Of a stretch of 64,000 nucleotides of DNA, positions 57,249 to 64,000 are shown piece after piece. The notes beneath the pieces were generated by a model that was not told the origin of the DNA, searched no databases, and saw only the letters and a list, made by a program, of their open reading frames with translations. This DNA comes from Pelotomaculum_C sp050950345 (lineage in GTDB: Bacteria > Bacillota > Desulfotomaculia > Desulfotomaculales > Pelotomaculaceae): the NCBI GenBank assembly GCA_050950345.1, contig JBMNHK010000010.1:62001-126000 (forward strand). Direction: 5' to 3'. Position numbers and translations under genes: made by a program. Numbering within the stretch: the stretch's first letter is position 1; every line of letters starts with the position of its first letter.

Positions 57249-57840
57249 TAATAAACACCTCTTTTTTATTTATTTAGCCAAATTTAAAGACTCCCCAATG
57301 AATGCCATTTTTGTTAGTAATGAAATAGCAAATCTGGAAAGCCTCGGCTAATATGCCCACAAAATGTAATGCAATACTTTTAGAGGTTTTCGATGTTAAT
57401 CAAACAATTAATTATTCTCTAATCTCTAACATCGTTGAGTGAATCAAAAATATATAGAATATTAAAGAGATTTAAAATAATCAGCATACTGGTAGTATAC
57501 CATATAATACTATAATTTAATATATTTTTTTTAAATATTAAAAATTATCCGAATACTTGTTCTGTTTAATTGTTTTAGATGATGTATATGGAGAAAATTG
57601 GAGCAGAATATAGGATTATGAGAAACTTGCATTACTTGACATGTATGGGTGGATGTGAAATATTAAATAGTAGCAGATAGCAATTATCACTTAATATACA
57701 ACGATAACGTCAAAGGAAGATGTATTTTAAAGAACATTTAATGGTGCAATATGTCATTTGACGACTATGAGGTTGAAAAAAATGAAAATAGAGATTTGTA
57801 GGTAGTTTTTAAAAGATTCATAAAATTTGCTCAGAGTTCA

Positions 57841-57886
57841 TTGACAACAATAGCATACAACTACTACAATATGTAGTAGTTGTATG
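57841..57886 (+). promoter_or_regulatory. Promoter and 15-bp perfect dyad upstream of the Stn-like operon
   Basis: TTGACA 57841, 18-bp spacer, TACAAT 57865. CATACAACTACTACA (57854-57868) and its complement (57872-57886) form a perfect dyad with a 3-nt centre that covers the -10 and start point. It is not a Rex-type site by eye. The rest of the 840-bp gap (57249-58086) is AT-rich with no gene I can support; the leader to 58087 is about 210 nt. Confidence 0.7.
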
Positions 57887-58086
57887 CGTAGTATCGTTAT
57901 TGTATTAACAGATTAATTAAACTATGATTTAGAGTGACAATAATAATCAATTGAATGAGAGAGTAGCCTTGGTCACATCAAAGCTTCACCGTATGAGCAA
58001 CCATACATTTATTAAAAGCTGTAGTGCCGAGGACTATTTTTATGATGAGAACAAGACACCTAAATCTGGAAGGAGTGATCTACGGT

Positions 58087-58623
58087 ATGTGTAATTGCAC
58101 TACTAATGGAAGTGGGGGGCAAAACCTGGAAGTAGTATCTGATTTGAGCTTGCTGGAGCCGGTTCTGAAGGAATATGAAGGACAGACCGGAGCAATTATC
58201 GGTATACTGCAAAAGGCACAGGATATCTACGGGTATCTCCCTAAGGATGTTTTGCAGCGCATCGCTGAGAGGACCGGATACAAAAGGGCAAAAATTTATG
58301 GTATTGCAACTTTCTATGGGCAATTCAGATTTGAGCCAATGGGCAAACATGTCATTATGCAGTGCCATGGTACAGCATGCCACGTTCTTGGTTCAGAAGA
58401 AGTGAGTTATGCACTTTGTGATGAACTGGGCATCCAACCGGGTGAGACAACAAAAGATGGTATGTTCACTCTGGAGAATGTTGCTTGCCTGGGATGCTGT
58501 GGTCTTGCTCCTGTAATAATGATTGATGGAGAGGCTTATGGAAAACTGACTCCTGATAGCGCCAGAAAAGTAATTAGGGATTTCTACAGGTCGGAAAAAG
58601 GAGGCGCATCTAATGAAAATTAA
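58087..58623 (+). CDS. NuoE/HydC-like [2Fe-2S] subunit of Stn-like transhydrogenase
   Basis: A 178-residue thioredoxin-fold ferredoxin. Cluster ligands come from CHGTAC (C-x4-C) and CLGCC (C-x3-C), as in NuoE. The text GAIIGILQKAQDIYGYLPKDVLQ and KIYGIATFYGQFRFEP is typical. AAGGAGTGAT lies before ATG 58087; the longer frame from 58024 lacks a site. It overlaps the next gene by 11 nt. Confidence 0.9.
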   Translation: MCNCTTNGSGGQNLEVVSDLSLLEPVLKEYEGQTGAIIGILQKAQDIYGYLPKDVLQRIAERTGYKRAKIYGIATFYGQFRFEPMGKHVIMQCHGTACHVLGSEEVSYALCDELGIQPGETTKDGMFTLENVACLGCCGLAPVIMIDGEAYGKLTPDSARKVIRDFYRSEKGGASNEN

Positions 58624-60364
58624 AGTTGGCCTGGGTAGCTGCGGCGTAGCCAGCGGTGGTAGAAAAGTAATGGATAAACTGACTGAAGAATTGAAAAAAC
58701 GTCAGTTAGATGCTGATATAGAGCCAACCGGATGTATAGGTATGTGCTATCTGGAACCCCTGGTTGACATTACTGAGGGTGATGTAACTTATTCATATGG
58801 TCACGTAACTCCGGAAATGGTGGGAGAAATACTTGACGCTCATCAAGCAGGGCATCCCCTCGAAAAGTATGTTGTTGCCAGCACAACTAACCCGTATCCT
58901 TTTGTTGAGAAATACCCTAGAGTTGCTTTAAAGAACTGTGGTATCATCAACCCCGAAAAAATTGAAGACTACCTGGCTGCAGAAGGTTATCAAGCTCTTA
59001 AAAAGGTCTTAACTGAAATGAAGCCGGAAGATGTCATTGAGGAAATTAAGATATCGGGCTTAAGAGGTAGAGGTGGCGCCGGTTTTCCTACCTGGTTCAA
59101 ATGGAACGCGGCACGCATGGCTCCTGGTGACATTAAATATGTGGTTTGTAATGCTGACGAAGGTGACCCGGGTGCTTTTATGGATCGTAGCGTGTTGGAG
59201 GGGGATCCCCACGGGCTCATTGAAGGTATGACAATTTGCGGTTATGCTATCGGTTCCCATGAAGGTGCTATATATTGCCGGGCCGAATACCCGTTGGCCA
59301 TCAAACGTCTGGAGATTGCTATGGAGCAGGCCAGAGCACAAGGTTATCTGGGTAAGAATATTATGGGCACAGGCTTTGATTTTGACATAACAATCAAAAA
59401 AGGAGCTGGTGCTTTTGTGTGTGGTGAAGAAACAGCCTTGCTCGCCTCCCTTGAGGGAGAAAGAGGCATGCCACGCTTAAAGCCCCCTTTCCCAGCCCAA
59501 TCTGGCTATTGGGGCAAACCTACTAACATCAACAACGTAGAAACTTATGCCAACGTGGCCTGGATTATTAGGAATGGCGGAGCAGCCTTTGCCTCTATGG
59601 GCACAGAAAAGAGTAAAGGAACCAAACTATTTGCCCTGGCAGGCAAGGTCAATAATACAGGTATCGTGGAAGTCCCCATGGGTACTACCTTGCGACAGAT
59701 TGTTTACGATCTCGGCGGCGGGATTATTGACAATAAAGAATTTAAAGCCGTTCAAACCGGCGGACCCTCAGGTGGCTGTATTCCTGCCTCAGAATTGGAT
59801 ACCTCCATCGATTTCGAATCTCTGGGAGCTTTAGGTGCCATGATGGGTTCAGGCGGTATGATCGTCATGGATGAGGATACCTGCATGGTGGACATGGCCA
59901 GGTTTTTCCTGAGTTTCACCTGTGATGAATCCTGCGGCAAGTGTATTTACTGCCGTATTGGTATGAAGAGATTGTTGGAGATCCTGAATAGGATCACCCA
60001 GGGTGAAGGCAAGGAAGAAGATCTTGAAGAATTGGAAGAATTGGCGGTAGCGGTTAAGGACGGCTCTTTGTGTGGATTGGGCCAGACTGCCCCCAACCCG
60101 GTTTTGAGTACATTAAGATATTTCAGGGATGAGTATATTGCCCACATCAGGGACAAGAAGTGTCCTGCTAAAAAATGTAAGCCACTACTGACTTACTCAA
60201 TTAACACTGATAAGTGTACAGGTTGTACCCTGTGCGCTGTCAAATGCCCGGTCAAGGCCATCAGTGGGGAGAGGAAAAAGCCACACGTTATTGATCAGGA
60301 CATTTGCACCAAGTGCGGGAATTGCCTGAGCGTCTGCCGCTTTGGCGCCGTTAGCGTAGAGTAG
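58613..60364 (+). CDS. NuoF/HydB-like NADH-binding flavoprotein subunit
   Basis: A 583-residue protein. An N-terminal thioredoxin-like [2Fe-2S] domain (C10, C41, C45) precedes the FMN/NADH domain (GLRGRGGAGFPTWFKW; NADEGDPGAFMDR), a [4Fe-4S] site (SCGKCIYCRIG plus a later Cys) and a C-terminal ferredoxin with two CxxCxxCxxxC motifs. This is the HydB layout of electron-bifurcating enzymes: NAD(H) is bound here. AAAGGAGGC precedes ATG by 8 nt. Ends 16 bp before the next gene. Confidence 0.92.
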   Translation: MKIKVGLGSCGVASGGRKVMDKLTEELKKRQLDADIEPTGCIGMCYLEPLVDITEGDVTYSYGHVTPEMVGEILDAHQAGHPLEKYVVASTTNPYPFVEKYPRVALKNCGIINPEKIEDYLAAEGYQALKKVLTEMKPEDVIEEIKISGLRGRGGAGFPTWFKWNAARMAPGDIKYVVCNADEGDPGAFMDRSVLEGDPHGLIEGMTICGYAIGSHEGAIYCRAEYPLAIKRLEIAMEQARAQGYLGKNIMGTGFDFDITIKKGAGAFVCGEETALLASLEGERGMPRLKPPFPAQSGYWGKPTNINNVETYANVAWIIRNGGAAFASMGTEKSKGTKLFALAGKVNNTGIVEVPMGTTLRQIVYDLGGGIIDNKEFKAVQTGGPSGGCIPASELDTSIDFESLGALGAMMGSGGMIVMDEDTCMVDMARFFLSFTCDESCGKCIYCRIGMKRLLEILNRITQGEGKEEDLEELEELAVAVKDGSLCGLGQTAPNPVLSTLRYFRDEYIAHIRDKKCPAKKCKPLLTYSINTDKCTGCTLCAVKCPVKAISGERKKPHVIDQDICTKCGNCLSVCRFGAVSVE

Positions 60365-60380
60365 AAAGGTTGTGATAACT

Positions 60381-63300
60381 ATGGCAAAGATTAAAATTAA
60401 TATAGATGGCCAAGAAATTACTGCTACCGCTGGCATGAATATATTTGAAATCGCTCAGGAAAACGGTATTGATATTCCCCACCTGTGCTATGACGAGAGA
60501 ATGAAGCCGTATGGCGCCTGTGGTCTCTGTGTGGTGGAAATAGAAGGTATGCCGAAATTGGCACGATCCTGCGCGACTGTTGCAACAGATGGTATGGTCA
60601 TCAAGACCAATACCCCCAGAACTACTGTAACCAGAAAAGCTGCTTTAAGTCTCTTAGTTTCTGATCACCGGGGAGACTGCCGTCCTCCCTGTGTTCTAGC
60701 TTGCCCGGCGCACACTGACTGCCAGGGTTATGTAGGACTTATTGCCAATGGACAGTATGAAGAAGCTGCTAACCTGATCAAAGAAAAAATTCCTCTTCCG
60801 GCCAGTATAGGCAGGATCTGCCCTCACCCCTGCGAAGACGAATGCCGCAGACAGCTGGTGGAAGATCCAGTCTCCATTGCAGCGTTAAAGGCCTTTGCCG
60901 GAGACTACGCACTTAAAGTTGGCAGCGTATTACCTGAAATGAAGCCACCTACCGGCAAGAAAGTTGCCGTGGTAGGTGCTGGACCTGCCGGTATCAGCTG
61001 TGCTTATTTCCTGGCCAGGGATGGCCACAGCGTGACTATTTATGAAGCTATGCCTGCTCCCGGTGGTATGATGCGCTACGGCATTCCCCAGTACCGCCTG
61101 CCTAAAGAGATCTTGGATCAGGAAGTCCACCAATTGGAAAGAATGGGCGTGGAGATAAAATACAACACCAGGATTGGCAGAGACCTTTCCCTGGATTACC
61201 TTAAAGATACCAACGACGCTGTATTCCTGGCTGTTGGCGCCTGGCAGAGCACAGGTGTCGGTTGCGCCGGCGAAGATCTGCCGGGTGTATTAGGCGGCAT
61301 CGATTTTCTGCGCGAAGTAGCCATGAACAATAAAGTTGAAATCGGTAAAAAAGTGCTGGTTGTGGGCGGTGGAAACACCGCTATGGACGTAGCTCGTACA
61401 GCAGTACGTTTGGGTGCCGAAAAAGTATCTGTTCTGTATCGCCGTACCCGGGCGGAAATGCCGGCTGAAGATATCGAGATCAAGGAAGCGGAAGAAGAAG
61501 GAGTAGAGTTTATTTATCTGGTAGCCCCGCAGGAAATCGTAGGCGACGAGGATAAAATCACTTCAATGGTCTGTCAGCAAATGTGTTTGGGTGAGCCTGA
61601 TGCGTCAGGCAGATGCAGGCCGGAACCTATACCGGATGCCTTTTCTACTTTTGAAGCAGACACCGTTATTGCCGCCATCGGCCAAAGAGTGAGTATTACT
61701 GACATGCCTGGTTTAGCTTTATCCAAGCGTGGAACCATAGAAATAAATCCCAATACCTTTGAAACCAACATTCCCGGCGTATTTGCCGGCGGCGACGCAG
61801 CTACCGGGCCTAAAATTGCTGTTGAGGCCATTGCTCAGGGCAAAAAAGCAGCTGATGTAATTAGCAGCATGCTCATGGGAGAAATGAAGCCTTATGTTGA
61901 AGAAATTGTGGCCAGACAAGAAGACATCACCGAAGAAGATTTCGCTGATCGCGAAAAAATTGCCAGGGCCGTATTAGAAGTAATGCCTGCTGCAGAGCGC
62001 AAGGACAACTTCAGGGCTGTCACATTTACTATGACAGAAGAGGTTGCTGAAAAAGATGCTGCAAGATGTCTGGAATGTGGCTGCCGTGACTACTTTGAGT
62101 GCCAGCTGTTAAAATATCTCAATGAATACGAGATCGATACCACCGAAAAACCTGGTGAAAAGCATAAGCGCAGGACTGAAGAAGATCACCCCTTTATCGA
62201 GCGCAATGTTGATAAATGTATCCTGTGTGGCCAATGCATTAGGATTTGTGACGAAATCATGGGCATCACAGCACTTGGCCTGGTAAACCGTGGTTTCGAA
62301 TCCATTGTTCAACCGGAATTTGAGCTTCCCCTGAAAGAAAGTGCCTGTATCTCCTGCGGACAATGCGTCTCAGTTTGTCCCACAGGTGCACTGTTAGAAA
62401 AAGAGGCGGTCGGCAAGCAAGTTCCTGTTGATTTAGATGGCACTGATTCCGTCTGCGGCTTCTGCGGTGTAGGATGCAACCTGGTACTGGAATCTAAAGG
62501 AGACAAAGTTTACCGGTCTTTGCCAAAGATGGATGTTGAAGAAGGTTTGCTTTGCTCTCGCGGTCGTTTTGGCCTGGCCCATATTAATGATGAAGCAAGG
62601 CTTGTTAACCCACTCACTAAAACAGATGCAGGCTTTGAGGAAACGAATTGGGATGATGCTATACTATATACCATCAAGAAGCTCCAGTCCATCCGTGCTA
62701 TTTATGGGGCAGGCAGTATTGGTCTGGCCATGTCCCCGCGTTTTACTAATGAAGAAGCATTCTTAGCCAAGAAGATTGTGGAGAAATTTGACGATGTTGT
62801 GCCTGGTTCTTTCAGTCTTACGTCTCTTTCCGGACTGGCCGATATACTGGGTTATGACGGTTCCACTACCGGATACGAAGAATTGCATAATGCTGACCTG
62901 ATCCTTTCAGTTGGTTTGGTAGCCGAAAACCACCCGATAATGGGGATCAAGTTAAAGAACGCTGCAGCCGGCAAATCTAAGCTGGTTTCCATTAATGATT
63001 GTAAGACTAGATTAGAAGAATGGGCAACTACCTCTGTAAATCCCGAAAACTCGATTGAATTCTTTAAAGGACTGCTCAAAGCTCTGCTTGAAATGGGTTA
63101 TATCAAGAAAGAGCAGGTTGCTAAAACAACCACTGGTTTTGAGGGGCTGGAAAAATATGTTCAATCTGCAACGATTGATGAAAGCATCAAGAATATCGCT
63201 AAGATTTATGGCGACGCAGCCAAGGCTGTAATCGTAATTGATGAAGACAGTGTAACCAGCGGGGTCATTAAGCTTCTAGCCGCTATGGCAGTCGCTACCG

Positions 63301-63902
63301 GCAAGATAGGGAATGCCCAGCGCGGTCTGATCATTGTGCGGTCTAAGAACAACAGTCAAGGTCTATTGGATCAGGGCTTCACTACAACAGCTGCAGAATT
63401 AATCAACCAACTTGAAGCTGGGACATTAAAAGCAATGGTTATTATAGGAGAAGATCCTGTATACCTTGATGATGCTTATGCCGGACTCCTTTCCAAATTG
63501 GACTTCCTGGCCGTTGGTGATATGGTTAAGACTAAGACTGCTGACCTGGCTGATGTAGTACTACCTTTGGTAAGCTATGCAGAAACAACTGGTACTTTCA
63601 CTAGAAGCGACGGAAAAGTACAAAACGTGCAGGAAGCAATTCATCCTTTGACCGGCTATTCAAACTTTGATTTGTTGCTGGCCATGGCACAACGTCTAGG
63701 TTATGCTTATCAGGACCTGGAAGATGTACAAGCTGCAATGGCAAGTAACACTGTAGCCAATAAAGGTGGTTTTGCCACTGCCGACGGGAAAGCGCATCTG
63801 GTTGTACCGGAGGATCTGGTTGCCTTTAAGGAAAGAGTATTTAGTGATACCATTGAAATTAACTTTGACAAATTCTTGACTGAAAACGAGATAAAATCTT
63901 AA
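60381..63902 (+). CDS. Fusion of NfnB/GltD-type flavoprotein and NuoG-like iron-sulfur protein (StnC-like)
   Basis: A 1173-residue fusion: [2Fe-2S] domain (C36, C47, C50, C64), GltD-type Fe-S domain (C100-C155), FAD and NAD(P) sites (VVGAGPAG 197-204; VVGGGNTAMD 327-336; FAGGDAATGP about 468-477), Cys-rich linker (C563-C574), two [4Fe-4S] clusters (613-666), then a molybdopterin-enzyme-like domain with a [4Fe-4S] motif (C692, C695, C699, C725). The last domain lacks a Mo-ligating Cys or Sec and the C-terminal pterin domain, so it is not a formate dehydrogenase. The layout matches the Sporomusa-type Nfn (Stn), which couples NADH, NADPH and ferredoxin. ATG 60381 preferred to GTG 60372. Confidence 0.88.
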   Translation: MAKIKINIDGQEITATAGMNIFEIAQENGIDIPHLCYDERMKPYGACGLCVVEIEGMPKLARSCATVATDGMVIKTNTPRTTVTRKAALSLLVSDHRGDCRPPCVLACPAHTDCQGYVGLIANGQYEEAANLIKEKIPLPASIGRICPHPCEDECRRQLVEDPVSIAALKAFAGDYALKVGSVLPEMKPPTGKKVAVVGAGPAGISCAYFLARDGHSVTIYEAMPAPGGMMRYGIPQYRLPKEILDQEVHQLERMGVEIKYNTRIGRDLSLDYLKDTNDAVFLAVGAWQSTGVGCAGEDLPGVLGGIDFLREVAMNNKVEIGKKVLVVGGGNTAMDVARTAVRLGAEKVSVLYRRTRAEMPAEDIEIKEAEEEGVEFIYLVAPQEIVGDEDKITSMVCQQMCLGEPDASGRCRPEPIPDAFSTFEADTVIAAIGQRVSITDMPGLALSKRGTIEINPNTFETNIPGVFAGGDAATGPKIAVEAIAQGKKAADVISSMLMGEMKPYVEEIVARQEDITEEDFADREKIARAVLEVMPAAERKDNFRAVTFTMTEEVAEKDAARCLECGCRDYFECQLLKYLNEYEIDTTEKPGEKHKRRTEEDHPFIERNVDKCILCGQCIRICDEIMGITALGLVNRGFESIVQPEFELPLKESACISCGQCVSVCPTGALLEKEAVGKQVPVDLDGTDSVCGFCGVGCNLVLESKGDKVYRSLPKMDVEEGLLCSRGRFGLAHINDEARLVNPLTKTDAGFEETNWDDAILYTIKKLQSIRAIYGAGSIGLAMSPRFTNEEAFLAKKIVEKFDDVVPGSFSLTSLSGLADILGYDGSTTGYEELHNADLILSVGLVAENHPIMGIKLKNAAAGKSKLVSINDCKTRLEEWATTSVNPENSIEFFKGLLKALLEMGYIKKEQVAKTTTGFEGLEKYVQSATIDESIKNIAKIYGDAAKAVIVIDEDSVTSGVIKLLAAMAVATGKIGNAQRGLIIVRSKNNSQGLLDQGFTTTAAELINQLEAGTLKAMVIIGEDPVYLDDAYAGLLSKLDFLAVGDMVKTKTADLADVVLPLVSYAETTGTFTRSDGKVQNVQEAIHPLTGYSNFDLLLAMAQRLGYAYQDLEDVQAAMASNTVANKGGFATADGKAHLVVPEDLVAFKERVFSDTIEINFDKFLTENEIKS

Positions 63903-63954
63903 ACTATCAGTAATATACAAAAGTATACAAAGCAATTCTTTGGTAATGCTTAAG

Positions 63955-63998
63955 AAGGGCGTCGCAAAACTGCTTTTTAGCAGTTTGTGATGCCCCTC
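63955..63998 (+). terminator. Hairpin after the Stn-like operon
   Basis: GGGCGTC-CAAA-CTGCT pairs with AGCAG-TTTG-GATGCCC around TTTT with small bulges, 50 bp after the stop; the window ends before a T-run can be judged. Confidence 0.6.
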
Positions 63999-64000
63999 TC

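Noticed and set aside
60381..63902. Formate dehydrogenase alpha subunit
   Set aside because: The C-terminal domain lacks the Cys/Sec metal ligand and the second pterin-binding domain; the front half is a GltD/NfnB flavoprotein.

Overview
The window reads as a chromosomal segment of an anaerobic, spore-forming member of the Clostridia, most like the Peptococcaceae/Desulfotomaculum-Pelotomaculum group or a Sporomusa-like relative. The evidence is spore genes (yunB, tlp), strong Gram-positive Shine-Dalgarno sites, T-box, TPP and molybdenum/tungsten-cofactor riboswitches, an aldehyde:ferredoxin oxidoreductase with tungstate uptake, a K+-independent membrane pyrophosphatase, pyruvate formate-lyase, type I CoA-transferases, and a 16S rRNA with a large V1 insertion. 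Genus is not decided by what I can see.

Layout. 0-9.3 kb: housekeeping and accessory genes (alpha/beta hydrolase, lepB, nadE, hemerythrin, aldolase plus AOR, murI, a zinc-ribbon protein). 9.4-17.2 kb: TPP riboswitch-thiD-HAD phosphatase, ychF, a DUF2148 protein, an SLH-anchored phosphodiester glycosidase, a dehydratase-activase-like protein. 17.2-21.6 kb: hppA, then a Moco/Tuco riboswitch driving tupBC. 22.5-26.8 kb: a putative H2-sensing cluster (thioredoxin-like ferredoxin, [FeFe]-hydrogenase-like PAS protein, SpoIIE/PP2C phosphatase, CBS protein). 27-32.3 kb: CoA-transferase, tlp, pflBA. 32.7-37.5 kb: a tryptophan ABC transporter (trpXYZ type) cut off by an IS4-family element from its own promoter, Trp T-box and Trp-codon leader peptide. 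37.6-41.7 kb: tRNA-Ala, and spore-associated genes plus an oligopeptide-binding protein that carry four frameshifts. 41.9-43.8 kb: arginine decarboxylase and spermidine synthase, then a tRNA-Asp-Phe-Gly-Cys cluster. 44.5-47.3 kb: decayed OFA-type transporter followed by a second CoA-transferase. 47.4-50.4 kb: Fur/Zur regulator, metal ABC transporter, yunB. 50.5-56.3 kb: a complete rrn operon (16S-23S-5S) with inserted sequences. 56.3-64 kb: a zinc alcohol dehydrogenase and a three-gene complex resembling the Sporomusa-type electron-bifurcating transhydrogenase (Stn).

How it fits together. The redox genes suggest energy-limited fermentative or syntrophic growth: PFL yields formate, AOR interconverts acids and aldehydes with ferredoxin, CoA-transferases activate acids, the pyrophosphatase conserves PPi energy as an ion gradient, and the Stn-like complex would balance NADH, NADPH and ferredoxin. 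Tungstate import under cofactor control feeds AOR-type enzymes. The hydrogenase-like sensor with its phosphatase could tie H2 level to gene expression.

Most unusual points: the Trp T-box/leader-peptide unit separated from its operon by an IS; the hydrogenase-like sensor cluster; the rrn operon with a helix-45 intervening sequence, a V1 insertion and a shared GACGTC repeat; a NAD synthetase whose glutaminase nucleophile is replaced by glycine; and a 15-bp perfect dyad on the promoter of the transhydrogenase operon. All readings were made by eye, without database searches.
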